Source: Nocardia rhamnosiphila NBRC 108938 (GTDB lineage: Bacteria > Actinomycetota > Actinomycetes > Mycobacteriales > Mycobacteriaceae). Taken from it: 64,000 nucleotides of DNA. The notes under the pieces are model-generated. The model was not told where the DNA came from. It made no database searches and worked only from the letters and a program-made list of their open reading frames with translations. Below are positions 1 through 10,300 of this stretch, piece after piece; the stretch's first letter is position 1; every line of letters starts with the position of its first letter. The translations under genes were made by a program, and so were the position numbers. The DNA is taken from NCBI RefSeq assembly GCF_000720425.1, contig NZ_JOAJ01000001.1:744001-808000 (forward strand). Direction: 5' to 3'.

Positions 1-5
1 ACAGT

Positions 6-905
6 TTGATGCCGATGGACCACGACTACCACGAACCCGACCGGTGGAGTGCGACGATGTCGGTGCAGGAGAGCGCCGGCTACCGGCTGCTGCGCTGGGA
101 TCAACGCGGATCGCGGACCTCGAGCCGGACCCGGCCGCATATCCGCCGGGTGGCGGGCGACGATTTCTACTGGGTCGTGCTTCCCGAGCAGGGGACGTAC
201 ACGGTCCGGTACCGGGACGGCAGTGTCACCGGTGCCGGACCCGGGCGGGGAGCGGTCACCGTCCTCGATACCGTGTGTCATCTCCACATCCCGCGGTCCT
301 CCGCCTACGCGTTCCAGGTGCCGCGCGACGAAATGGAGGACCGCACCGGTTCGTTCGGGACACGCACCGCGGAACTCGATATGTCGTCCGGTCTCGGCCG
401 AATCACCCGGACGCTCATCCGGAGCACCCATGCCGAGCAAGCGGCACTGTCGGAGAGCGAGTTCGACGCGGTGTGCCGTCGTATCGGGGAACTGCTGTGC
501 ATGCTGTCGGCCGGTGAGGTGAGCCCGCAGCGGGGCCAGCACGGCGAGGTGACCGAACAGGTGCGGCGGTACGTGCGCACCCATATCGGTCACCGGGACG
601 TCCGCCTGCCCGCCGTCGCCGCGGCGCTGGGCTGGTCGCCCCGCCAGGTGCGCACCATCCTGCACCGCAGTGGGATCACCTTCCGTGATCTGCGGCGCGA
701 AGAAGCCCTGCGTGCCGCGTGCTCGTTCCTCGGGGATCCCGCCTACTCCGAGGTGCCGATCGGTGATCTGGCCGCCCGGTGCGGGTTCAACGCGTCGTGG
801 TTCTCCACCGCGTTCAAGGAGGCGACGGGAGAGACGCCGCGGGAGTACCGGCAGCGCCGTCGCAGTGATCTCGCCGCACGGGCCGGCGGCGACAAGGTTC
901 GATGA
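6..905 (+). CDS. AraC-family transcriptional regulator (5' end may be cut by window)
   Basis: The last ~100 residues form an AraC/XylS DNA-binding domain with two helix-turn-helix units: the first around residues 200-220 (LPAVAAALGWSPRQVRTIL), the second around 250-285 (IGDLAARCGFNASWFSTAFKE, then the signature TPREYRQRR). The N-terminal ~190 residues look like an AraC-binding-type cupin sensor. The frame opens with TTG-ATG at positions 6-11 and an ATG at 15, and stays open to the window edge, so the true start may lie upstream; the sensor part looks somewhat short. The next gene starts ~150 bp downstream on the same strand, so they need not form an operon. Family certain, effector and targets unknown. 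Confidence 0.85.
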   Translation: MMPMDHDYHEPDRWSATMSVQESAGYRLLRWDQRGSRTSSRTRPHIRRVAGDDFYWVVLPEQGTYTVRYRDGSVTGAGPGRGAVTVLDTVCHLHIPRSSAYAFQVPRDEMEDRTGSFGTRTAELDMSSGLGRITRTLIRSTHAEQAALSESEFDAVCRRIGELLCMLSAGEVSPQRGQHGEVTEQVRRYVRTHIGHRDVRLPAVAAALGWSPRQVRTILHRSGITFRDLRREEALRAACSFLGDPAYSEVPIGDLAARCGFNASWFSTAFKEATGETPREYRQRRRSDLAARAGGDKVR

Positions 906-1054
906 TCGCCTGTCGCCCCGCGGGTCGGCACGTCCGCCGGGACGGGCATCGCGCGCGACTGTCGAGGATCGGGTCGGATGGCTAGAATTGCAGTCGTCCG
1001 GCGGCCGGAACGGATACCGCACGGTGCGGATACGCGAACTGCGGGAGCACCACC

Positions 1055-2470
1055 ATGGCAGAGCGGTCATGGCAGGGGGAACGCCACTACGGGGACGGTG
1101 CCGTGGGTGCGGCCGAGGGCCGCGCACCTCTCGGTGGCCGTGAAATCTCCTCGCCCGCGACACCCGCGGCGCGGGTGTCTGCGGTCATCGTGATCCTGCT
1201 GATCGCGCTGATCCTGCTCTACGAAGCCGAGGTCACCGCCCGCGGCGGCGCCGCCCATTCGTGGTCGACGGCTCTCGCGCTATCCGCGCTGCTAGTGGCC
1301 CGCGGCGTGTACCTGCGCCATCCGATCACGTACCCGCACATCACGGTGGCGGTACTGGTCCTGGCCGTCGCCAGCGTCGCCTACCGCGTCCACCATCCCG
1401 GCGTGGGATTCGTCCTGCTCGCCGCCGCCGGCTTCGTTCTGGTACTACCGCAACGCGCCGGATCGCAGCCCTATCGGATCGACAGGGTGGCCGAGCTGGT
1501 CGCCCGCACGGAAGGCGACCCGCTCGCACCGTTCGCCATGCACTCGGCCAAGGCGTACTTCTTCGACAGGCGATCCACCGCGGCCATCGGTTATCGCACC
1601 CGCTTCGGCATGGCGGTGGTCGGCGGTGACCCGGTCGGTGACCGTGCCGCGTTCCCGGACTTGATCTCGGCGTTCTCCGAGTTCGCCGCCGGTCGTGGTT
1701 GGCGGCTCGCGGTGCTGGGCGCGAGTCCCGGCCTGGCCGAACTGTGGCAGGTCTGCGCCTATCGGCACCGCGGACTGCACGCGGTGCCGATAGGCAACGA
1801 TGTGGTCCTCGACGTCGACAGTTTCGATCTCGGCGGCCGCAAGTTCCGCAATCTGCGTCAGGCGGTGAACCGCACCGTGAACGCGGGTGTCGGCACCGAG
1901 GTGCGCTACGAGTCGTCGCTGACCGCGACGCGGCGGGCCGAACTACTGGCCATTGTCGACCAGTGGGGCCGGGGCAGACAGGTTCGCGGCTTCTCGATGA
2001 TTCTCGATCACCTGCTCGACGGCCGTCATCCGAACATGCTGGTCGTCATCGCCGCCGACGCGGACGGGCGGGCGGTCGGCTTCCAGCGCTACGGGATCTC
2101 CGGAAAAGGAAAAGAACTGAGCCTCGACGTCCCATGGCGGCGCAAAGACGCGTACAACGGTGTCAACGAGCGCATGATCGTCGATCTGGTCGGCTATGCG
2201 AGGGATCACGATATCCACCGGATATCCCTGGCCTTCGCACCCTTCCCGGAGTTGTTCGCCCGGCGGGGGAAATCACCCGGCGCCCGGTCGGCCCGCGTGC
2301 TGGTGCACCTGGGCGATCCGCTGATACGGCTGGAATCGCTCTATCGATTCCTGTGCAAATTCCATGCGCTGTCCGAGCGACGCTATGTCCTGATCCGCTG
2401 CCGGGACATTGTCGTGGCCGCCGCGGTGCTACTCACCCTGGAATTCATGCCGCACCGCCGAGAACACTGA
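1055..2470 (+). CDS. DUF2156 / phosphatidylglycerol lysyltransferase-like membrane protein
   Basis: 471 residues. Four hydrophobic segments lie in roughly residues 44-125 (VIVILLIALILLY, TALALSALLVARG, VAVLVLAVASVAY, FVLLAAAGFVLVL), followed by a cytoplasmic domain of ~330 residues resembling DUF2156, the aminoacyl-transferase part of MprF/LysX lysyl-phosphatidylglycerol synthases. The domain carries typical family blocks such as GDPVGD near residue 190, KFRNLRQAVNR near 265 and KGKELSLDVPWR near 350. MprF has many more membrane helices, so this is a short form; no lysyl-tRNA synthetase domain is attached, unlike mycobacterial LysX. It may modify membrane lipid or another acceptor with an amino acid. 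The start codon follows a purine-rich GGGAG at suitable distance. Confidence 0.75.
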   Translation: MAERSWQGERHYGDGAVGAAEGRAPLGGREISSPATPAARVSAVIVILLIALILLYEAEVTARGGAAHSWSTALALSALLVARGVYLRHPITYPHITVAVLVLAVASVAYRVHHPGVGFVLLAAAGFVLVLPQRAGSQPYRIDRVAELVARTEGDPLAPFAMHSAKAYFFDRRSTAAIGYRTRFGMAVVGGDPVGDRAAFPDLISAFSEFAAGRGWRLAVLGASPGLAELWQVCAYRHRGLHAVPIGNDVVLDVDSFDLGGRKFRNLRQAVNRTVNAGVGTEVRYESSLTATRRAELLAIVDQWGRGRQVRGFSMILDHLLDGRHPNMLVVIAADADGRAVGFQRYGISGKGKELSLDVPWRRKDAYNGVNERMIVDLVGYARDHDIHRISLAFAPFPELFARRGKSPGARSARVLVHLGDPLIRLESLYRFLCKFHALSERRYVLIRCRDIVVAAAVLLTLEFMPHRREH

Positions 2471-2720
2471 GGGCGGCCCGGCCGCGGAGCGACGGACACC
2501 GTGGTCGCTACCGGTGCTTCACGAAACACAGGGACGTTCCGCGCCGCGACGAGCCGGAGTAATACCTGGTCGGACGGTACGACGTCCCCTTCCGGAAGTA
2601 GAATCGTCGGTGGCCGGCCTCGTCCGCTCACGGGTCTTTTCCGGGGCCGCGGCAAACATGGTGTGCTCTTCCGCGCGTGATCGTCTTGTCCGTATCCACC
2701 GTCGATCGGGAGGTTCCGTC

Positions 2721-3626
2721 GTGCGAACCGAAGGAGATGTCTGGGATATCGTCACCGGTGTCGGGCTCACCGCGTTGGGGGTGGCGACATTCCGAGCGCT
2801 GGAATCCGCGCTCCCGGAGCCGCTCATCCGCGACGAGTACGCGGCACTGTTCGTCCGCGCCGCCGGTGAGCCGCACTTTCTGGACATACTGGCGGATCCG
2901 CCGACCCTTGCCGGCGCTCCGCTCGTCCCCGGATTCATGGGGTTGCGGACCAAATTCTTCGACGATTTCTTCCTGTCGGCCGCCGGGGACGGAATCGCGC
3001 AGGTGGTGATACTCGCCGCCGGGTTGGACGCGCGAGCGTATCGGCTCGACTGGCCGCCGGGAACCGTTGTCTACGAGATCGATCAACCCGATGTGCTCGA
3101 GTTCAAGAACCGGGTACTGGCCGAACACGGGGCGACACCGCGCGCCGAACGCCGCACAGTGGCCGTGGATCTGCGTTCCGACTGGCCGGCCGCGCTGGCG
3201 GCGGCCGGAGCGGATCCGGCCGCGGCCACGGCGTGGTCGGCCGAAGGGCTGCTGCCGTACCTGCCCGGGGCGGCTCAGGACGCACTGTTCACGCATATCG
3301 GCGGATTGAGCCCGGCCGGCAGCCGGATCGCGGTGGAGAGCATCCCGGACGGGGCGGCGAGCAGCGGTTTCGCCAAGATCGAAACGAAGTATCTCGACAA
3401 GAATCCGTTCGGCGATATCGACCCGGCCGAACTGTTCTACACCGACGACAGAACGGATCCGGAACAGTGGCTGGGTGGGCACGGATGGTCGGTGCAGGCC
3501 GCCGCACCCGCCGATCTGGCCGCCACCTACGGTCTGGTTCTTCCGGATCTCCCCGAAGAACTCGAACAGCACTGGGAACGGCCGCGGTACCTGTCCGCGG
3601 TGCGGAATCCGGGCCCCGCGGCATAG
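2721..3626 (+). CDS. PPM-type SAM-dependent methyltransferase (TIGR00027 / LCM fold)
   Basis: 301 residues from GTG 2721, chosen because GGGAGG lies just upstream at 2708-2713 and the family consensus start (RTEGDxWDI) falls there; the open frame reaches back to 2409 but that part overlaps the previous gene and is not family-like. Features of the leucine carboxyl methyltransferase-like group are clear: GVATFRALES near residue 20, the SAM-binding QVVILAAGLDARAYRLDWP near residues 95-112 and VYEIDQPDVLEFK near 115-127. Mycolic-acid actinomycetes carry many paralogues of this family whose substrates are unknown. The 250 bp upstream holds no other gene that I can see. Convergent with the downstream minus-strand gene. 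Confidence 0.88.
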   Translation: MRTEGDVWDIVTGVGLTALGVATFRALESALPEPLIRDEYAALFVRAAGEPHFLDILADPPTLAGAPLVPGFMGLRTKFFDDFFLSAAGDGIAQVVILAAGLDARAYRLDWPPGTVVYEIDQPDVLEFKNRVLAEHGATPRAERRTVAVDLRSDWPAALAAAGADPAAATAWSAEGLLPYLPGAAQDALFTHIGGLSPAGSRIAVESIPDGAASSGFAKIETKYLDKNPFGDIDPAELFYTDDRTDPEQWLGGHGWSVQAAAPADLAATYGLVLPDLPEELEQHWERPRYLSAVRNPGPAA

Positions 3627-3659
3627 CGCGGGTGACCGGCCGCGTCCGCGCGGCGGTGA

Positions 3660-4382
3660 TCACGGGGGCCGCGGTGCGCCGCCGCGCGCGCCCACCGGTT
3701 CGGGTGCGGCCGGATCACTGTCCGGGACAGCGGGTTCGTGCACGAGCCGGTCGGCCATCGCCGAGGTGATGAATTCGGGAATGGACGGGGCGAAGATATG
3801 GAGGTAGATATCGATCCATTCCTGGCTGGTGTCGAGGAACAGGAAGTCGGTGGCCACCATATGCCGGACGGCGAGCAGGGGGAGAGGTGAATCGAGGGCC
3901 GGGAAGCGCGGATTGTGCAGCCCGGCGACAGTGCAGCCGGGGTAGAACTGCCCGAGCATCAGACCGTCGTGGACGAAACGGGTCTTCTGGTCGCGTTGGA
4001 CGGCCTCGATACCGGTGTAATCGGTGAGATCGGGGAAGACCACGAGGACAGCTTTGAAACGTGCGTCGGGCTCCTTGGTGGGCTGCAGGACGGGGAACAG
4101 TTCGTAGAGGTCGTCGACGATCCCGGCGATGCGCTCGATATCGATCCGGGGACCGTCGAAGAACGCCGCCCACAGGAACCGGCGCTCGACGGCATGGCTC
4201 ATATACGGACAGACGGGACCGTGACGGCCGAGATCCGGATGAGGTCGGCACAGGTAATCGAGAGTCCACCGCCGAAGTTCGGAGGTGCGGGGGTGCTCGA
4301 GGGCGGCGCTCACCGGGTCGGGCGCGAACAGGCTGGCGGGTTCGATTCCGGAGCGTCTACCTATGGCTCGGTCGGTGGTCAT
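3660..4382 (-). CDS. DUF6875-like protein translationally coupled to the NRPS
   Basis: 240 residues, soluble, no signal peptide. The N-terminal part carries a conserved-looking block [13 protein letters not shown] (residues ~48-60), then a segment with [14 protein letters not shown] and [10 protein letters not shown], which I recall as typical of the DUF6875 family often found next to NRPS/PKS genes; this assignment is from memory. Its ATG (4382-4380) overlaps the NRPS TGA in an ATGA arrangement, so the two are probably translated together and act in one pathway. The Cys and several His residues could bind metal or act in acyl chemistry, but no known catalytic motif is visible. The C-terminal ~25 residues are Pro/Ala/Gly-rich and low-complexity. 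Function unknown. Confidence 0.7.
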   Translation of the reverse strand: MTTDRAIGRRSGIEPASLFAPDPVSAALEHPRTSELRRWTLDYLCRPHPDLGRHGPVCPYMSHAVERRFLWAAFFDGPRIDIERIAGIVDDLYELFPVLQPTKEPDARFKAVLVVFPDLTDYTGIEAVQRDQKTRFVHDGLMLGQFYPGCTVAGLHNPRFPALDSPLPLLAVRHMVATDFLFLDTSQEWIDIYLHIFAPSIPEFITSAMADRLVHEPAVPDSDPAAPEPVGARGGAPRPP

Positions 4383-7300
4383 GATCGCTTGTCCTTGCTG
4401 GAGTCGGGGCCGGGCGACGGGGAAGTCCGGACGGAGTGGAAGTGCTGGGTGAGGGCGAGTCCGATCGCGCGGAGTGCGTCGGGGGCGGTCATCTGTTCGT
4501 GCCGGATCGGAATACGGTGTTCGGTGATCCGGCCGGTGATGTGGTCGGCCCAGGCGAGAGCCGGCGCGGCGCCGTCGTCCGTCCTCTCCGGTGCGGCGCG
4601 GAAATAGATCAGGTCACCGTCGAAGAGCCCGGGCCGGTGGTGCCAGGTCAGGTCGACCAGCCGGGTGTAGTCACGGTGGAGTCGCGTGAGGTGTTCCGCG
4701 GTCAGGAGGGTGCCGAACCCCCCCTGCCGGTGCAGCAGTTCGGCCGCGGCCGCCATCGTGAGTTCGGCGGAGTCCGGGTCGGCGGCACCGGCCTCGGTCA
4801 GCATCTCTCCGATGGTGGGTGTGGGCGCGCGGACGCTGTCGGCGGTGACCACGCGCGTGTCCATCATGGCCAGCGTCGCCACCGGCTCGCCGTCCCGGCG
4901 CAATCGGACGGCGATCGCGTGGGCGATGGTGCCGCCGAGCGAATAGCCGAGCAGGTGGTACGGACCGTGTGGCTGGACGGCCCTGATCTCCTGGACATAG
5001 CGGTCCGCGAGCCGATCCAGGGTGGCGAACTGCGTATCGGGTTCGGTGAGCGCCGGTGATTGCAGCCCGTGGATCGGCCGATCGGAATCGAGATAGCGCA
5101 CCAGTCCGCTGAATCCCCAGGCCAGACCGATGGCGGGGTGGACGCAGAACAGCGGCGGGCCGTGTCCGGTGCCGCGCAGCGGAAGCAGCACCGCGAACAC
5201 GTCCTCGGGTGCCGGCTCGTCACCGAGGTGGCGGGACTCGATCCGGTGGGCCAGCGCCTGCGGCGTCGGATCGGTGAACACCCAGTGGAGCGGCATGTCG
5301 GCACCGGTCGTCTCGCCCAGCCTCGCCGCCAAGCGGGCCGCGTCCAGTGAGTTGCCGCCGAGGTCGAAGAAGTTGTCGTCGGCACCGGCCCGTTCCAGCT
5401 CGAGGATGCCGGCGAAGGCGTCGCACACCGTGGTCTCGAGCGGCGTGGCCGGCGGCCGGTACACCGCGGACCGCCGGTCGGGGGCGGGGAGTGCCCGGTA
5501 GTCCAGCTTGCCGGTGGCGGTGAGCGGGAGCCGGTCGAGAGTGAGGACGGCCGCCGGGATCATCTGGGTGGGCAGCCGTGTCGCGAGATAGGTGGTCAGG
5601 GCGGGGATATCGGGTGTGGTGCCGGGGGCGGGGACGACGTATCCGACGAGCCGGCCGGTGCCGTCATCCCGGTCGTGAACCGTGACGGCGGCCTGGTCGA
5701 TATCCGGCCCGCTGCGCAGGGCGGCCTCGACCTCACCGGGTTCGACGCGATTACCCGCGATCTCGAGCTGCCGGTCGCTGCGGCCCGCGTACCGGAGTGA
5801 CCCGTCGGCGTTCCAGGCGACCAGGTCGCCGGTCCGGTACATCCGCGTGCCGGGCGGTCCGTACGGATCCGGGACGAACCCGGCCGCAGTGGTGGCGGGG
5901 CGCCGGTGGTAACCCCGGGCGAGGCCCGGCCCGGACAGGTACAGCTCGCCGACCGCTCCGGGCGGAACCGGACGCAGCCCGCGGTCGAGCACCACGGCGG
6001 TGAAGCCCCGGATCGGGCCGCCGATCGGGAGGGGACCCTCCGGAGCGGTGCCCAGGGGTGCGGCGGCACAGCTCATGATCGTGGTCTCGGTGGCGCCATA
6101 GGTATTGATCACCGTGTGGTCCGTCGTCCATCGGGCCGCCAGCTCGGGCGGGCACGTCTCGCCGCCGAGAACCACGGTCTCGAGGGTGCCGAGCGTGCCC
6201 GGGTCCAGTGAGGCGAGCACGGTCGGCGTGAGCGCCGCGTGGGTGATGTGCCCGGCGTCGATCGCCGCGGCCAGTTCGGCGCCCGCGACCACGCGGGCGG
6301 GGGCGAGGACCGCGGTGGCTCCGGCGGCCGCGGCGCCGAGCCATTCCAGAATGGAGACATCGAAGCTGGGGGAGGCGGCGGCCAGTACCCGGGAGGCGGA
6401 GGTGAGACCGAACCGCTCCCGTGCTTCGGCGGCCAGATTCGCGGTTCCGGCATGGGTGACCACGACGCCTTTCGGGGTACCGGTGGAGCCCGAGGTGTAG
6501 ATCAGATACGCCGGGTGCTCGGGGCGGAGCACGGTCGCGCGCGCGGAATCGGTGATCGCGGCGGGTGATGCCGCGGCCGTCGCCGTCGCGAAGGACGGAC
6601 TGTCGAGGGTGAGCCAGTCGACCGTGTCCGGCAGCCGGTGCCGGACGTCCGCCGAGGTGAGCCCGGTGGTGGCGCCGGAATCGGTGAGAATGCGGGCGAT
6701 CCGATCGTCCGGATCCGCCGGGTCGAGTTGGACGAACGCGCCGCCGGTTTTCGCGACCGCCCAGACGGCGACGACGGCGTCGACCGAACGCGGCAGCACC
6801 AGTGCCACGAACGACTCCGGTCCGACTCCGGCGTCCAGCAGGACCCGCGCCCATCGGTTCGAGCGCTCATCGAGTTCACGGTAGGTCAGGCGCACGCCGT
6901 CGTCGGCCACTGCTTCGGTATCGGGTGTCATCGCCGAGGTCAGCACCTGCGGTAGCACCGACAGCGCCGTACCGGGCCGGCCCCGGACAGGTACCAGGGC
7001 GGCCTGCTCGTCCGGTGACAGCAGCCGGAGCCGGGTGAGCGGAAGATCGACATGTTCGGCGACGGCGTCCAGTACCCGCAGTACCCGGTCGGCGAGTGCT
7101 TCGATGCGGTCCGCGGTGAAGAGTTCGGGCAGGTATTCGAAGCCCAGGCGCAACCGGGTGCCGTGCTCGACGATCAGACCGAGTGGATAGTGCGCGGCAT
7201 CGCGGCCGTGGACGCCCAGGACGCGGAGGCCGGCGAGATCGGCGGCCTCGGACAGCCCGGTCCGATCGATGGGGTAGGACTCGAAGACGGTCACGGTGTC

Positions 7301-10300
7301 GAACAGGGCGCCGGGGCCTGCCACGTTCTGGATCCGGGCGAGCCCCAGATGCTGATGGTCCAGCAGCGCGGTCTGTTCGGCCCGGATCCGCCGGAGCAGC
7401 CGGGCGAGGGTGTCGCCGGGGGCGAGCCGTACCCGGACGGGCACCGTGTCGACGAACAGCCCGACCATCGATTCGATGCCCTCGAGCTGCGGGGGGCGGC
7501 CGGACACGGTGGCGCCGAACACCACGTCCTCGCGGCCGGTCTCGGTCGCCAGCACTATCGCCCAGGCGGCCTGGACGATGGTGTTGAGCGTGACCTCCTG
7601 TCGCTGGGCCACGGTGACCAATGCCGTGGTGCGGTCTTCGCTCAGCTGCCGGTGGACCTCGCGCCCGGCGGCGGTCTGCCGGCGGCCGCGGTCGGCGGGC
7701 GCCAGCAGGGTCGGCTCGACCGCGCCGGTGAAGGCCCGGGCCCACGCGTCATCCGCCGCGTCCCGGTCCTGGGCCCGCAACCAGGCCAGATAGTCACGGT
7801 AGGGGCGCACCGGGGGCGGTAGCAGGGCGGGATCGCCGTCGCCGACGTAGAGCTGCAGCAGTTCCCGGATGAGCAGGGGCGTCGACCAGCCGTCGATCAG
7901 GAGGTGATGCATGCTCACCAGCAGCCGGTACCGCTGCGGGGCCAGATCGATCAATGTCAGCCGCAGCAGCGGCGGGCCGGCCGGGTCGAAACCGGCGCGG
8001 CGGTCGGCCGCCATGATCCGCTCGAGTTCGAGCGCCGCCTCGTCCCGCCCCGGCAGCCCGATCCGGCCGAACGGGACGTCGACGTGCCGGCGCACCACCT
8101 GGACCGGTCTCCCCGCACTGTCGCGGTCGAAGGCGGTGCGCAGGTTCGGATGCCGTCCGAGGAGATCCCGCACGGCGCGCCGGAGACGGTCCGCGTCGAT
8201 GGTCCCGCCGAGCTCCAGGCAGAGCTGCACCACGTAGGCGTCGAGATCACCGGCCGCCAGCTGGGCATGGAACAGCAGCCCGGCCTGCAGCGGGGTGACC
8301 GGCCAGATGTCGTCCAGTCCCGGCTGCCGGGCCGCGAGCCGGTCGATCGTGGACTGGTCCAGGTCGAGGAGATCTATATCCGAAGGGGTCGGGCCACCGC
8401 TGCCGGGGCGGGCCGCGTGTGTGGCCAGCGCGGTCATCGCGTCGCGCCACAATTCCATCAGCTCGGTGACCTGGACCGGGTCGAGAACGCCGGTGGGGTA
8501 TTCCCAGGCGGCGGTGAGCGCCGGCCCGCCGGGCGTGTCGGTGGTGGCCGCGTTGATGCCCAGGAGGGCGGCTGCGGGTGCCTCCGGATTCTGTGCGCCG
8601 CCGGCGGCTCGCGGGCCGGCCGGCATCCACTCGGCCGACGCGGCCGCGGGGAGTGTGTCGAACCGGCCGAGATAGTTGAAACTCACCTGTGGGGTGGGCA
8701 GTGCGCGCAGCTCGCGAGCGGTCTCGCTGTCGAGATAGCGCAGCAATCCGAAGCCGGTTCCATGGCGGGGTACCTGCCGGAGCTGTTCCTTGACGGATTT
8801 GACCGCCGCTCCGGCGGCGGCTCCGGCGGCGAACGCGTCGCCGATATCGATACCGGACAGGTCGAGTCGCACCGGATAGGTGGTGGTGAACCATCCGACG
8901 GTGCGGGTGAGGTCGGCCCCGGGGAGCACGGTGTCGTGGCGGCCGTGACTCTCGAGGGTGAGCAGCGTTTCCGCGCTGGTGACACCGCGACGGTGCCGCC
9001 ACCGGGCCAGTGCCAGCGCGAGCCCGGTCAGGAGCGCGTCGTCCACATTGCCGCGGAAGGCCCGGGGGAGTGTGGTGAGCACATCGTGGGTGACCGCGGG
9101 AGACAGCGTGATCTGCGCGGTGGCGACGGTGGCCTGCGTATCCACGGCCGGATCCATCGGCCGGGAGCCGAGCGGCGGATCGCCGGTGCCCAGAGCCGAC
9201 CGCCACCGGTCGAGTTCGCCGTGGTCACCGGCAGCGGTGTGCAGGGCGTCCGCCCAGCGGCGCATCGAGGTACCGACGGGCGCGAGGTGCGGTCGTTGCC
9301 CGGCCCGCACCTGGGCCCACGCGGCGGCGAGGTCGGGGACGAGGATCTGCCACGACACACCATCGACCACGAGGTGGTGTGCGACGACGAGCAACCGGCC
9401 CGGCTCACCGGCCGGATCCAGCCAGACCAGTTGCAGCACCACACCCGCCGCGGGGTCGAGGCGGCCGGCCGCCGCGTCCGCCTCGGCCGCGGTGAGCGCG
9501 GCGAACGCGCTGCTCCCGGGGGCCGAGTCCGCCGGTACGTGCCGGATGAGCGCGGCGGCCGATACCGCGGCCGGTTCCACGCGCAGCGCCCACCCCGACG
9601 GATGCGCCGGATCGGGGTACAGCCGGGCCCGCAGCATGTCGTGGTGATCGAGTACCGCCTGGACGGTGGCGCCGATACCGGCGGCGTCGATATCGGCCGG
9701 CAGTGTCAGCTCGACCCATTGGCAGAAGCGGTCGAAGCCGCCCCGTTCGAACATCCAGCACATGATCGGGGTGAGTGACACCGGACCCACGCCTCCGCCC
9801 GGCAGTTCCGCCGGACGGGAAGGTGCCGCGGCGCCGCTGTCGGGCACCGCGATCCGGGCCAGCCCGGCGACCGTACGGTGGTCGAACACCGCACCTGCCG
9901 AGAACACCAGTCCCACCGCCCGGGCCCGGGTCACCAGCTGGATGGCCATGATGCTGTCGCCGCCGAGCGCGAAGAACGAATCGTCCGCACCGACCTCGTC
10001 GAGTCCCAGTACCTCCCCGAACAGTCGCGCCAGCGTCTTCTCCGACCCGGTGACCGGGGCCCGGGATACGGTCCGGGCCGCGGTGAGGTCCGGCGCGGGG
10101 AGCGCGGCGCGATCGAGCTTGCCGGTCGCGGTCAGCGGCAGTGCGTCGAGCACCATCGCCTGCGCGGGGACCATATGCGCGGCCAACCGCTCGCCGGCGT
10201 CGGCCAGAACTGTGGCGGGATCGATTTCGGCGCCGGGTTCGGGCACCACATATCCGATCAACCGGTCTCCGGTGGCGGGGTCGCGGTGTACGGCCGCCGC

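Noticed and set aside
2409..2720. N-terminal extension of the PPM methyltransferase
   Set aside because: Overlaps the DUF2156 gene, is Arg/Pro-rich and not family-like; GTG 2721 has a good ribosome site.
4336..4350. tRNA T-loop-like GGTTCGATTCC
   Set aside because: Lies in the DUF6875-like coding sequence, with no cloverleaf around it; a similar string at ~24284 is also coding.
8800..8830. Short ctccggcgg-type tandem repeats as a repeat element
   Set aside because: They encode an Ala-rich loop in the E2 domain ([11 protein letters not shown]) and have no spacer structure.
7904..9778. 624-codon open frame antisense to the NRPS (and many shorter ones)
   Set aside because: High GC leaves the antisense frame open; the product is Gly/Arg/Gln-rich low-complexity with no domain, while the sense strand encodes clear C and E domains.
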